64,000 nucleotides of DNA, taken from Citrus sinensis. Its lineage: Eukaryota; Streptophyta; Magnoliopsida; Sapindales; Rutaceae. This document shows, in pieces, positions 12,860 to 25,171 of this stretch. The first letter of the stretch is position 1. Each line of letters starts with the position of its first letter. Both the position numbers and the translations under genes were made by a program. The stretch is taken from NCBI RefSeq assembly GCF_022201045.2, contig NC_068557.1, positions 3,348,001-3,412,000 on the forward strand. The letters are read 5' to 3'. A model generated the notes under the pieces. That model ran no database searches, was not told the DNA's origin, and worked only from the letters and a program-made list of their open reading frames with translations.

Positions 12860-15800
12860 GGTGTTTGCTGGATCACAACTTTAGCCTCTGAACAAAAGAC
12901 TATGACTCTTATTACATAGTTATAAATACATCTTCTTTATCCTTTGACCTTCTGTTTTTAATTTTCTTGTGAAGTAGGAAACTGAGTAGAATTGAACTGT
13001 ATTTATAGGAGCAGAATAGAAGATGTTTGAAGGAGCAGAAAGATGTGGGTTTTTTGGCACTTTTTTGTTTTTCGCATTGGCTCCTTTTGTTTATATGGAT
13101 ATGACAGTAATGTTCTACTTCTGCTAGATGATGAAAAAACAGACTAGTAAAATGATTTTAGATGTATAAAAAAGGTTGATGAAAAAGTATGCTTTTTATT
13201 TTTTTATTTTTAATGCTATCAATTTGAACTCTTTTGTCTCATTTTATTATCTTAGGACCACATGTGGGGTAAAAAGGGCTCTTGTCACATGGGGACTGAC
13301 ATTACAAAATTGATATCACACTACCAAACTTCTTACCCTTTCATCTGATTGATTTGTGTTTTTTGAATGTTTTGTTTTATTAGTGCTTGATTGTTCATGG
13401 TCTGTGTCTGACGCAACTAAATTTATAGTACACTTTCATCTGCTGCATTTGATGCTTCACAGCTATAAGATTTCTCACGCGCTCAACATTTTCAAGTTGA
13501 AGTGTGGATATAGAATTGTACTCAGTAGCATTTATATTTAGGAAAAATATTTGATAGATTGCTGACAGAAACAACAGTACATCCGATCCCCTTTTTTCTT
13601 GCTAATTGAAGAGTAATGGATTAGCATGATAACCTCGGCTGGTTACCATTATTTCTGTTACTGCCCTGTCAGCCTTTAGTTTCTTAATTATTTTGCTTGT
13701 ACTCAGTTCTCTTTCTACTTGGTTGGCATAGATGATAAAGAGCTGGTTGTATCACGGGAAAGATGAGCCGTTGAATTGTATATATGAGTTGTTTCACACT
13801 CATAATGCCTTTCCTGGTTCTGTATGTGTATTTTTGGCAAAATTTCTCAAGAAAGTTGCGTGGCTTTTGACTGGGACATGATCAAGTTGGATAGGATAGA
13901 GAAATTTCAGGACCACAATTGTTGACTGGTTGATATCAAATGTCATGCTCATGCTTGCTGGTTTTCTGTGTTTTGTCTCCTGCTGGTTGTGGTGACAGTG
14001 GGGTTAACATCTCTGGTTTATGCGGCAAATAAGACCAATTTGACGCATTTATTAGTTTCAATTTTATTTGCTAAAAGTGGCTCCTTTTGTTACTTCTTTA
14101 AACACAAAAAATGGCTTTATTGGTATTATATTATAATTGAAGGAAAAGAGAAGGGGGCCAAAATAAAAAGAGGAAACAATTAGTTTGGTAAATTTTATTG
14201 TTAAAATTTTGTGATGCATGACTAAAGTAAATGTAACAGTTGACGATAACTGAACATGTACTTTTGAGCTTTGACAATATGTATGTTGTGTGTTTGTAAT
14301 ATTTTCTAATAATAAGTATACTAGCTTTTAGAGTCTTGATCTTATGAGTACAGCTGCCCCGTGTTACAGTGCATGACAGGGCTATGGAACCCACGAAACA
14401 GCTCAGCTAATGAAATCTCGATGTGCGTCTCGTTGCTCGCCGCAACGTGCGCACACTTTTATTAAATTTCTTAGTTTTCATATGTATAATCTCAAAATCA
14501 TTGGTTCTGAATTTTTTTTTTTTTTTTGGTAGTCACTTATTATGAGTTCTTTTTCAAAATAACTCTTAATTACACCACCCCCCCAAAAAAAAAAAAAAAA
14601 AAAAGAGTTGGTTCACACTTCACACCTGAAGCAAAATAAAACATTGGTTGTTCCAATCAATGATCAAAAGGTCTTTTGATGAAAAAAGAAAAGAGAAAAA
14701 AAAAAAGAAATTCACGAGAAAAATTGGAAAAAGTTTGGGACCAAGATTCAAAACCATAATGGGATTGTTGGACTCATTCTAGCCAGTTTCCCTTTTTAAA
14801 AAATTTTTGCCAATTGAAGCTTCAATTATTGCAGGGCACGGCCCATTGAAAAATTTAAAGCCATGCTTGTAATAGCAAAAAGGCCTAGTCTATACTCTTT
14901 AGCTTTAGGTCCATTATTTATTTACAGAGTGGGCCTAATAAATCCAACACGCAATGTTGGTAGCTGTAATGTAAAATGGTAGCCCATGAGAAGGTTTTGC
15001 TATTGTATGGTTAGTCGCATTGTAAACATTTTTATTTTCGGATGAGCATTCAGAAAAACATGATTAAGAACATACACGTGTCAAAAATATTCTAAAAAAA
15101 TTAGGTAAAATTTAAATTAGAGTAGGATCTTAAGTACTATTTCCTTTAACATGTGATGTTATATTTTCTAATGTTAAATATTATATTATCATCGTTAATG
15201 GACATTAGACGTTTAGCAATAATGCATTTTGAATAATTTTATATGTATCGAAAACAATACAAAAGATAAAAAAAAAAAAAATTCTTATCTTATAGAGAAT
15301 TTTTTCTTTTTTGGTCTTGTATTTAATATGCATTTTTTCTTTATTCTTACACAAATGTAAACCAAACATAATACCAATATCAAAATTATATAAAACATTA
15401 TAATTGTGAATAAATTAAAGTACTTTTCTTAACATAACTATATATCTGTTATACATAAATTGAAACTGCACACACTAGTAAGTAATTAATTAGACTCCCA
15501 AAAATTTAACCGAGTAGTTTTTTCAAACAGTTTTCTTTAACTGACCACTTATGTTTGAATCTTAAGAAATACATGGTATAATATTTTACGTTACGAATAT
15601 GACATTTAATGTTATAAATTCTTAGTCGACACAATGTGTTATGTTACATTGCGTTGCACCGTAGTATAGCTCGGGTTCAAAAAAGTTGATCACTCACTGG
15701 ATGCATGATTTCAGCAGGGCAAGAAACATGTTAATGTCTGTAGCAAATAATATTCTGATTCTTTTAAGTTTTAAGCAAGCTAGCTGTACCATTGGAATGG

Positions 15801-17130
15801 GGGAGGACCTGAGTGACAAATGTAACACTTTTCACATCAATGGCCCAGCAAATCTCTTTCCCAGAATCCACGGCTTCGATTTTGTTTCTATTCATAGGAA
15901 GATGCACTGCCCTCTCATTCGTTTCTGCTTTTTGCTTCTTGCTTCTTGGCCTCATGTGCCATGCTGCAGCTTCTGCTTCTTTTATTTATTATTAAAGTGA
16001 AATGGGCGTATACAGACTATATGTGGAGGAGTTCTCTTTGTCACAAAGAAAGCACTTTCATTTAAGTTTCTTTCGCCCTCTGAAGAAGGAGCCGCCGCCG
16101 CCACCACCGCCAAGTGATTAGAAGAAGCCTTTTTTCTAACTATACAGTGAAGCAAAAGCAAATAAGCAATAAGCAGGTCAGCTGTCACAACTCACAAGCA
16201 CTTCCAATTACACATTTCACTTCAACAGATCTCATGTGTTTGTTCTTGTTACAATTAAGCTGATAATAATTCATATACCAAATAGAGGGTTTTTCTTCTT
16301 TGTTTTTGTTTTCTTAAATTGTGTCCATGTGGCTGGCATGTATGGTAGTTTTTGATAGGTGGCTAACTGGGGTCCCCATGTTGACACATTGGAGACATGC
16401 CTCAAAAGACAAATGAAAATTTTATTTTCCATTTTTTCTTGTTATTTTTATTTTTACTTTCCATCCACCAAAATCTATACCTAATTTCATTATTTTTCTG
16501 ATATTTTTCTCTTCAACCACAAATATAATTCCCATTTTATTGATGAACAAGGTAATAGTTTCTGTTCTGCCACTTCACTCTTGTTGATCATGCTGACTAG
16601 TTTTTAGTTTGCATATTTTTCTCACTGTTATTTATTTATTTTTCGTCTATTCAAAGTCAAGATTGTTATTATTATTATTATTAAATCATTTCACATCAAA
16701 AATCCAGTTCCCACTCTTGATTGATGTAGATGGCTTGCAGGTTGTAATGTTAAGTCATGTCTACCCAATTTGATTATACTTTTTTCCAAGCTTTGTTTAA
16801 AATAATTATTTTATTTTATTTTTTTCTAAAACTATTTTTAATTAATTTTTTTCCCTAGTAGAAAATCTTCCAAAGCCAATGTAAAATTAAACAGAACACA
16901 AAATTTCCTCTATCAACTTTATGGTAGTTTCTTGATATTTGTATTCCGAATTTAATGATTTTTGAAAAGAAACAACAGAGATTTAAAGACATAAATTTAT
17001 ACCAAATTGTGGGATTTCCAAAGCCTAGAATTAATTAATTTACCAAATTTCTCTTCTCACGAGAAGTTTGATTAAAGATTGGAAGCCAATATTTATAATA
17101 ATTGAGAACCATTATTATTATTTTTTAAAA
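12860..17130. other. Intergenic, AT-rich
   Basis: No splice-supported gene was recognised. The stretch contains homopolymer-rich DNA, for example long A runs near 14580-14605 and 15270-15282, and a small cluster of open frames at 15.7-16.2 kb that is listed separately. No transposon termini are evident. Confidence 0.5.
15813..15995 (+). other. Weak candidate small secreted-peptide reading frame
   Basis: A 60-residue open frame contains a long hydrophobic, small-residue-rich stretch (about residues 37-58, including FCFLLLGLMCHAAASASF) that could pass for a signal peptide. About 90 bases downstream, another frame reads a Lys- then Pro-rich tail before a stop near 16120. I found no splice sites joining them convincingly and recognise no peptide family. 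It may be noise. Confidence 0.15.
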
Positions 17131-17232
17131 TCACGAATACCATTAATATGACGTGTTTTTTGCTCTTCAGGATTTTTATAGTCATGGAAGGTAGCAGTGG
17201 CAGCTCGAGCAACCCTCCAGGTACCAAAATTT
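17130..17232 (+). repeat. Block homologous to the RLP 3' tail (intron end plus tail exon A)
   Basis: The run ACGTGTTTTTTGCTCTTCAG followed by GATTTTTATAGTCATGGAAG, then AACCCTCCAG and GTACC, matches the 3' intron end, tail exon and next donor found after RLP1 (28470-28550), RLP2 (36135-36217), RLP3 (52460-52533) and the relic at 61512-61585. Here the same exon supplies the start codon of the coiled-coil gene. Confidence 0.75.
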
Positions 17233-17587
17233 CCTTGATTCATAACTTTTGAATAATGTTTTGTGGGCAAAAAAATTTGTGAAGTTTAAAATATTATTTA
17301 CTCATTTAATTGGAAATTTAGCAAATGGGACGGCGGCGACGACGACGACGACGACGACAGAGCTTGAGGGATTGCAGAAGCAGCATGAAGAGAAGGTGTT
17401 GAAGATACAAGAGCTGAAGAAGCAAATTGAATCAACAAAGCTTAGCTTGGAAGAGAAGAAGAAGAATAAGAAGATGAAAGAGATTTCAGAAGAGAGGAAG
17501 CAGTTTTTCGATAGCCTGTGTGAGAAATATAATATCCTCAGAGAAGAGTACAACGCATTGCTGGCTGAAAAATCTAAGGATGAGTAA
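17184..17587 (+). CDS. Small coiled-coil protein
   Basis: Two exons, 17184-17220 and 17322-17587, sum to 303 nt and encode 100 aa with no recognised family. Residues 1-16 are Ser/Gly/Asn-rich (MEGSSGSSSNPP). A run of seven Thr follows, encoded by ACG repeats. Residues from about 26 to the end are a highly charged Lys/Glu heptad-like region (LEGLQKQHEEKVLKIQELKK, later EEYNALLAEKSKDE) that should form a coiled coil. There is no signal peptide or membrane segment. The start is chosen because it gives an open frame across a clean GT-AG intron. The first exon and the start of the second are homologous to the non-coding tail exons of the neighbouring RLP genes, so this may be a chimeric gene or the surviving form of a gene once next to the ancestral RLP. 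Function unknown. Confidence 0.65.
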
Positions 17588-17871
17588 ACTCATACAATGC
17601 AATGAACTTATAAATGTGTTATAATAGTTTATAATTACCTTGCTAGCTCAATTTCTATGCTTTAGGATGCTTCATCTTATCATGAAATATATGAATTTTC
17701 CAATCTCCTGCCTTGTTTTTTATTATTTTTATTTTTATCTAAATGTTCCATTTATGATAAACTTTATGCAGCGTATCCATAATCTGAAGCTATAACATAA
17801 ATTTTAGTAATAATATATTTTCTTTCAATATTATTCGAAAACTAATAAAGTACAACATGCTACAATCCAAC

Positions 17872-19548
17872 TTAATTATCAAGTTCATACTTGGACTGCT
17901 TGTTAGGCGAAAAGAGGCCAAAATGTCTCTCTGTTTCAGCAGGACCCTTTTGATTTTCATCAAACATAGCAAACAAGTAAGTTTCAATAACTTTTCCAGG
18001 CCTCTTTGGAGTCCCAGCACTCACGTGATTAATCACGTTCTTATAATAAGTACTTGCATTATCAACCGTTGCCGCTTCGCCACCCTCCGAGGGCCACCCG
18101 GTCTCCGACACCACGACCTCCAAGTCTGGCACACCGGCTTTTTCCAACGCCGAGTAAAGAGCATCCAACGAGGCATCGAAAAGATTTTGGTATCCCAAAC
18201 TTCCATCCTGAACGGGAGTGCCTTGAGAAGTAAATAATGCATAATCTAGCCTTATATCTTTAGTGTCGCCAATGTAGCTAAAATAAGGATACACGTTTGC
18301 AAGAAGTGGGGCCCCCGTTTGCTTCAGGAATTGCACAATTGGGCCTATGTAAGAGTTTGCATCGTCCGCAAACGAGCCTGCTGAGGGAGGATAAGAGTTG
18401 CCCAAGAGGCTTGTTTGTATTGCGGTCGAAACTTTTATTTGGTCTTGTAAATTAGCGGACACTATGGCATTATAAATGTTCTGCATTGCGGGTAGAACAA
18501 AAGAGGCAGCTTGATCGGAAGGGCTTATTTCGTTGCCGACAGCGATGTATCGAAACACGACGTCCGGCGTAAACGCTAGGATGTTGTTTTGGACCCAGGA
18601 ACTTGCAGCTGAGGGATCAGATAAAGCTTGGATGTCACCATTGGCGACACCTAGCATGAGCTCGATGTTTGAGCCTCTCAGGGCTTGGAGAGTTGGCTCG
18701 TTCGGGTCATAGATTCTCATTTTTGTGATGCCATTTGCATGATAGAGATCCACTACTTCTTGATCGGACGGTAGATTGTTGGCTACTCTTCCATAGCAAA
18801 CACCTATAGGTCGTGTTTGTGCAGCTGCATTGGATTCAATTTAGCCATTAGTTAAATATAAATCAGCTCAGGTCGGGTCAACGATGGATAATTTTCATAT
18901 ATACAAGCATATACGCATACAAGAAATACAATTCAAAATTTTTTTATCCGAGTACTTGAGTAAAGCGGTTGTTTGTTGCATGCCCCGAAGTTTTCTTGGT
19001 TACAAAAGTGGGAGCGATTATAACTGACCTGATTTTATTTCTGTTACACGTTATGTGTTGATGTGTGAATTTCTAATATGACATTTTGGGTTGCGGAATA
19101 AGTGTGTTGTCACTTAGTGGCCGAATATAAATCTTTACATTTTTTTTTTAAATTGTTACAATCTACACACACACACATATATATATATAGAAATTTAAAA
19201 TTTACAAAAATTTTATACAAGTCTCTTGAGCACTTAACTCAAAAATCAACTCTCACTAATATTCGAAAAGAAATTTACCCATGATCAATATTTTTTAAAT
19301 ATAGAATAAAATAAACTTATGTGAAGGCTCGAACTCGTACCTTCAACATCTCAAAGGCATAAGTTACCTAATGACCTGAACTATATATTGGTATATATAC
19401 ATTTAATATGAAATTAACGAATGACGATAGTTGCTAGGATAGAAGACAGAAAAGTTTATACAACGAGAGAGAGAGAGATGGAAATTTGACCTGTCAACTT
19501 GAGGCAAGGCAAAAGCAAACCAATGAGCAGAAGTACCGTAGCAGCCAT
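17872..19548 (-). CDS. Glucan endo-1,3-beta-glucosidase (GH17, PR-2 type)
   Basis: It hydrolyses internal beta-1,3 bonds in callose and fungal cell-wall glucan; the family is secreted and defence-related. Exon 1 is complement(19491..19548), encoding a signal peptide (MAATVLLLIGLLLPCLKL), and exon 2 is complement(17872..18824). Together they give 1011 nt and 336 aa, normal for a basic PR-2 enzyme without a C-terminal CBM43 or GPI signal. The mature protein begins near RPIGVCYG. The proton donor is Glu118 in VGNEISP and the nucleophile Glu260 in VSETGWPS. FGLFSPNKQSKYELDN forms the typical C-terminus. The intron of about 670 bp directly after the signal peptide is the usual GH17 position. It lies tail-to-tail with the coiled-coil gene, 284 bp apart. 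No frameshift or missing catalytic residue was seen. Confidence 0.94.
19300..19400 (-). repeat. tRNA-derived SINE-like fragment
   Basis: On the minus strand, CATTAGGTAACTTATGCC and then ACGAGTTCGAGCC resemble box A and box B of a tRNA-type promoter, spaced about 35 bp. It lies inside the glucanase intron. No cloverleaf or boundary could be defined. Confidence 0.4.
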
Positions 19549-19682
19549 GAGAGTATTTTTTCGCCTATTGCATATAATAAATTAAGCACCGTAGTAAAAT
19601 AAAATAAGGGAAAGCCAAATTAAATAAATTTTCTCTAAGATTTAGAATTCCATACATTACAATCTGCTAATGGAGAGACATC

Positions 19683-19750
19683 ATATATATAAACATATTT
19701 TTACTGTCTATCTCTAAATCGACATTAAGGACCCCGTGATTGGTCAATGA
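19683..19750 (-). promoter_or_regulatory. Candidate TATA box and W-box upstream of the glucanase
   Basis: On the minus strand, TTTATATATATG (complement of about 19683-19694) lies about 140 bp before the glucanase ATG. A TTGACC W-box core is at complement(19742..19747), about 50 bp further upstream. WRKY binding to W-boxes is established for PR genes; whether this copy is used is inference. Confidence 0.35.
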
Positions 19751-19759
19751 CTGCGAGTA

Positions 19760-21240
19760 ATATCACGATGCATGTTTTTATTTTTGTGATTTGTTTTAAT
19801 GATTTGATTAATTAAGATGCACGTACAAATAATTACTATATAAGTATGAGTAATGACAGATAATATAAGATTGAATGATATTTAATTACAAAATTTAAAT
19901 TGGTATTCAGACATGTTTGTAATATTTACTGAAAAAATATGAAACTAAATAGTCCTCTTCAATATTTATCAAAAAACTCATTATAATAATTACCTTTATA
20001 TACTCTTAGTCCTATTTCCTCAACCCATAACCAGTCATCAGAATTCATAACAATTATAAGAAATAATGATCACAAGATACTCGTATGAAGATTTAAAAAA
20101 GAAAAAACATAGTTAATATTTATGAAAAAAGCTCATTATAATAAACAATAAAAAAACGCTTACAAGATCTTGCGAGGCTGGCTCCTCCTTCAATGAATAA
20201 CAAGAAGTCGCAAAGTAAATTTGTTATAATGATAGTTTATTGTCCACAAAAACTTATAAATATATAGGCAATCAATTCTAAACCTAGGTAGCTAGCTAAT
20301 TAAGCCTTTAATGCATAATCGGAAAGTAAAAATCTCTTACTTAATTACTTTGAAATTAATAGAAGGATCCAGATCCTGTTCCAAATATATACACCTCTTT
20401 TAGGTTTATCCGATCCCGTAAGGTTTTATCACAGAACAGTGACATCTTGGCCTTATTAGATTTTCAATTATATATGGCTCATCCCCTCTACACATAATAA
20501 TAAACTTTACATATAAAAGTGAACTTAATTTTAGTTTCAACTGTTATATTTTCTGAATTTGTTTTTTTAGTTAAAGAGAGCTTATTAACAGCCGAAATAA
20601 ACAAAGTTATATCTCATTCACGCACGTCTGACAAAAGATTATGAAGAGCTCAACTCAGCACTGAATTTAAATGCTCATTCAATAATTCGCCATAATCAAT
20701 TTGTGTAACTCTGTAACAATTGTGTAATTTCTATAATCTCGTGAATCTCTCTTGCATATGTTCATTGAGTGAATAAACATAAATTTTGCTCAAAAAAATG
20801 AAATTGTGCACTTATACTCCTTAATTACCACGCATGAAAACAAAGTAGGTGATGACGAGCAATATTATTTGAAACCACCCCGTATGTTGCACATAATCCA
20901 TTTATTATCTTTCTTAACCATATTGTCACTTCATCAGCTTATATGAACTCGAGTTACTTTTTCAATTCTATGGTGAAAGTGTAGACCCTACACATTCAAA
21001 AACATTATGGCATGTGTATTCAAAAGGGTTGGACCATTTGTTCTCAAAATTGATCTGATTGTTTATACTTTCCATAACCGAGTGGGATGATGTGTGTGCG
21101 TGTGTGTTTATATATATATATTCATATATTTGGTAATCAGCTAATCAAATTTTCTATGGTCTGTACTAAAAATGAAAAATCGAATTTGAATGGCGGGTGT
21201 ACTAAGAAATTGAATTTTAGTTAGCAATAAAGCAGGCCCA
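19760..21240. other. Intergenic, AT-rich, nothing recognised
   Basis: There is no gene-like frame or terminal repeat here. Short TA and TG dinucleotide runs occur near 21090-21125. Confidence 0.5.
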
Positions 21241-21249
21241 TAAGGATAA

Positions 21250-21420
21250 GCAACGGCCCAAAACTTGGCACGGCAACAACAGAAATGTCCACGTCACCAG
21301 ACTAAACCTCGCGCAACGTCAGCACTCAACTGTAAACGCCAAAGCTGGTTTGTTGAAATTTAAAAAAACTGGAAAATGCTCCTTTTGGAGAATCTTAAGT
21401 CTACTTTAGGGAAATTTTTT
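21250..21420 (+). promoter_or_regulatory. RLP-type upstream block with paired ACGTCA motifs
   Basis: ACGTCA occurs at 21291-21296 and 21316-21321, followed by a stretch (GGTTTGTTGAAATTT, then AAACTGGAAAATGCT) that recurs upstream of RLP4 (about 61325-61360). Related ACGTCA-rich blocks are at 36940-37000, 48610-48720 and 59460-59640. Here it precedes the LRR pseudogene at 21610, so it is probably the remains of its promoter. Confidence 0.45.
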
Positions 21421-21756
21421 GAGTACGGTGTATTGGTTCTTTTTAATTTGTACATTATCACGTGTATATTTCAATTAATTACAGTAACATACATACACAT
21501 GAGATAAATTGGAAATAAATTATATAATTAATTAAAAGTGAATGATAAGTGAAGATAATCATCCCCATCATTTTTTAATGCTCAATGGGGCATGCTGACT
21601 AAATTGATATTGGGATGGAATGAACTGACTAGCCAAAATACTGTCCTCACAAGGTGAGCTTTCAAATTTAGCTACAGTCATTTTGTCTTTAAAGGGAAAA
21701 TTTCATCTAGACTATTTTCTCTCACATCATTAATGGAAGTTGATTGTAGTTATAAT

Positions 21757-22992
21757 TAAAGATGACCAATGGATTATGTTGACACGAATGTTCATGAGGG
21801 TCCGTCGACTAACACAGCACGGCCCATCATATGAACGGGCTGTGTTGTGCCATGCCTTTTTTTTTTTAAGGCTTAGGTCTAGCATGACACTTGACAAGTG
21901 TGATGTGCCAAGTAATGTTGTGGGGTGTACCAGGCCGTGCCCAAGAAAAAAATACGACAAGTTTTTTATTTTTTTTTAAGAAGGTATGCCTAATTGTTGG
22001 GGTACTTTTATTAAACATGTGTACTTTTTAGGCCCTTGTATCTTTAATTAAATTCAATATAATCAAAAGGTTAAAACTCAAGTCAATATTTAATAATAAT
22101 AAACTATGATAATAAGAAGTAATAAGAGAATGTCATACTAACTACTAAGCTATAGCCTATTGTATTAGAATTCTTAATAATAATAATTTTTTCTTAAGGG
22201 TTAACATTTAATTGTTAACTTGAACTTACATAGAGTCATAAATCGTAGTTCATAATGACATTAATGCTTACAAGTTTCAAATTAAAAAATTACAATTAAA
22301 AATTAACTTTTGATTTATAACAAAACATATTTCATTCAAAATTATATTTTGTGTATAAATGGTGAAAAATATTTCATTTACAAATGAAACATATTTCATT
22401 TGACTAATTTATGATTTCACAAATGAAATATTAAAGTCGTACTAGTTTAGATTTATCATTTGTAAAATCATGATTTTGTAATTTTATTCATTAAAATCAT
22501 GATATCATTTTTTCATTTAATAAATTGTTAACACAAAACAATTAGAGTATTTTTTTAAACTAAGACTTAATGAATTTAAAAAACTTACACTAATAAAATA
22601 CATTAAAAGATTCAATTTCAAGTCATTTGTAAAATAATAATATTTTAAGTTTACTTTTTGTTAAGATGTTTTATTTTGATATACTTTAGCCCATATGTTA
22701 TTAATAGCCGGCGGGTCATGTGCTAGCCCACTGATGAAATAAGCTTATTGCAAGATCTTTCATGTGTCATTTTTTAACCCATCTCTAATTGAGTCTTGCT
22801 TTTAAGGCCCATGCGCTTTAAATTCTCAGCTTAGCCTAGCCCGCCTATGTGTCGTGCCCGTGTCATGCAATATGTCCTACCTAAACGTGCTCGTGCTGTA
22901 CTCATACCGTAGTGCATGCTCTATCAAAAGGTGCTCGTGTGTGCCACGCTGCACGAACTTAGTCTACCAAGTCGGCTTGTTGGCCATCTCTA
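21757..22992. mobile_element. Non-autonomous hAT element with an 8-bp TSD
   Basis: The left end reads TAAAGATGACCAA and the complement of the right end reads TAGAGATGGCCAA, 11 of 13 bases matching. GTTATAAT flanks both sides, at 21749-21756 and 22993-23000, giving the 8-bp TSD expected for hAT. The 1236-bp interior has GC-rich subterminal stretches (such as CACGGCCCATC near the left and CGTGCCCGTG near the right) and no transposase frame. Removing the element and one TSD restores collinearity with RLP3 across the site. Confidence 0.85.
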
Positions 22993-24507
22993 GTTATAAT
23001 TGACTATCCATTGAGTTGTATGATTTTGCAAAACTCTAAAACCATAAAAATCTTGATCTTTCTAATACCACTTTATCACTGAACATGAATTAACAATCAA
23101 CTCTTCTTTTTCTAATGTTTTTAGTTTAAGTTTAGTCTGTTGTAATATAAGTGAGTTTCTAGGCATTTTGAGAACTCAACACTAATTAGAGTGGTTGGAC
23201 CTTTCTAAAAACCAAATCTATGGTAGGATTCTTAGTTGGATGTGGCATATAGGAGTACATACTTTGAATTGACGAGATTTTTCATAAAACTTCATGACAA
23301 GCATGGAACATCTTTCGTGGAGAGATTTTGAACAAATTGACTTTCGATCCAACTTACTTGGATCACTTTTCGATCTACCATCTCACATAACATTCTTTGA
23401 AATTTCCAATAATAATCCTTAATGCAGTCAGTTAGAAGGACCATTGCCTTCTCATTTGATTAACTGCCAGCATTTAGAAGATTTTGATATTGGGAATAAT
23501 CAAATTAATAATAACTTTTCCCACTGGTTAGATGTTCTTCCTAAATTGCAAGTTCTTATATTATGATCTAACTGAATTTGGGGTCCCATTAGTGATACCA
23601 AAATAAGAGTTCTCTTCCTAAGTTGTGAATAATTGATCTCTTTAACAATGAACTCACTGATGTTTTACCAACATGGTATCTGGAAAACTTTAAAGCCATG
23701 ATTCATGGAGATAATAATACTATTGATAATGAAGTAGAAAATATAATTATCAATTCAAAAAGTTTCTTCAACCACGAATCATTAATTTTTGCTATGAAAG
23801 GAATTGACATACAAATGGAGAGGATTCTAGCCATTTTCATGACAATTGATTTGTTAGCAATCAGTTTCAAGGAGGAATTATAGGAGTGGTGGGAAAGTTT
23901 AATCCACTCAAATGTCTCAACATTTCTCGTCAATAACCTCACAGGCGATATTCCATCATCATTTGGAAATTTGACAAAGCTTGATCTTTAAACCTCTCCC
24001 CAAACAAGCTTGTTAGGCTGATTCCAATGTAATTGGTGAGTTCAAATACTATTTTGGTGCTAAATCTTTCATACATTTTCAAATGATTCTTGTGCTAGGA
24101 ACCTGGGGTAGTGTGGATTCCCATTGTCAATTGCTTGCAACGATGATGAGGCACCATAACTGACAGTACCAAATTCGAGCTGGTTTGATTGGAAGTTTAC
24201 CAAGATGGATTACACATCTAGGTTGGGGATGACTTGTCCATTGGATATATGGTATTTATAAATGGAAGGCCAAGTTGGTTTGTGTGGATGATAAAAAAGA
24301 AGTAATCTAATAAGGCGAGAAGAGTGATCAGACAATGTAGAACAAGAAGAAGAAATTAGTAAAATTAGTAAGTTCACATCTAGCTCAGATGAGTAATTAT
24401 CAAGTGTTCTTTTGGATTTGTAATCTTATTATTATTCTTTCCCTAGATAACATCATAGCATATTGATATTTTTCAAAATTTTTAAGGAAAAGAAATGATT
24501 TGAAATA

Positions 24508-25171
24508 GGGTGAGACTATTTAAACTCACCATAATACTCAATAAACCCATTTACTAATCAAGTCATCGTCTAAATTTAAAAATTTATCTTTCATTCAATA
24601 AACCCACCTTTATAACCATTATACCCTTATTTAAATCTCTTTCTCTTCTCTTTCTTTTTTGCGACTTCTATATCTCTACTTCCTCTTAGTATTCTATTTT
24701 TGTTTTATAACCAAATCATCCACTGTTCTTGTCTTGTTGCAGTGGCTCTTTTTCATTTTTTTTTTCTCCTTGACTGAAACTCTCAAAGTTCTATCATGAA
24801 ACACTAAAAAAAGGATAAAGTATAAAGATCCTTGATCTCAATTAAAAGACAATTTTTTTCACACCAAATTGCAAGGAAATATAATGTATGTCAAAGTAAA
24901 TAAGTCTTTTATTCCTTCTCAAAAAAAAATAAGTCTTTTATTTATACGCTATAGTTTAGTAATGTTAAAGAGCAACAATAATCTTTTATATCTATTGAAA
25001 AATAAATGCAGATATAAAAACTTTAGAGAGAGAAATTAAAGACGATTAAGTTACAATAATATTTAGCTATAATGATTATAATAATAATTTAATTTAAGGA
25101 TATTTGTGTAATAAATTATCTTTTTAGAATTGGATTAATGAATAGTTTGGTGAATTCAAATAACTCCACTC
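24508..25171. mobile_element. Mutator-like MITE with a 9-bp TSD (copy A)
   Basis: TTTGAAATA flanks the element at 24499-24507 and 25172-25180. Its ends are imperfect inverted repeats: GGGTGAGACTATTTAAACTC against GAGTGGAGTTATTTGAATTC on the complement, both followed by ACC. There is no coding capacity. The flanks join to give GATTTGAAATAATGTT, matching the RLP tail after RLP3 (GATTTGAAGAAATAATAATG at about 52599-52618), so the insertion lies in an RLP 3' tail. A 9-bp TSD points to the Mutator superfamily. Confidence 0.65.

Noticed and set aside
15686..16000. 104-residue plus-strand frame
   Set aside because: It overlaps other frames in the same region, has Cys/Phe-rich composition typical of translated CT-rich DNA and no recognised domain.
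17302..17553. 83-residue minus-strand open frame
   Set aside because: It is the antisense of the coiled-coil exon; Ser/Phe/Val runs are simply the complement of Lys/Glu and ACG codons.
23698..23883. Short frame with a GIDIQMERILAIFMTIDL-like peptide (also at 28969-29154)
   Set aside because: This is a surviving fragment of the island/LRR region of the RLP pseudogene, not a separate small gene.
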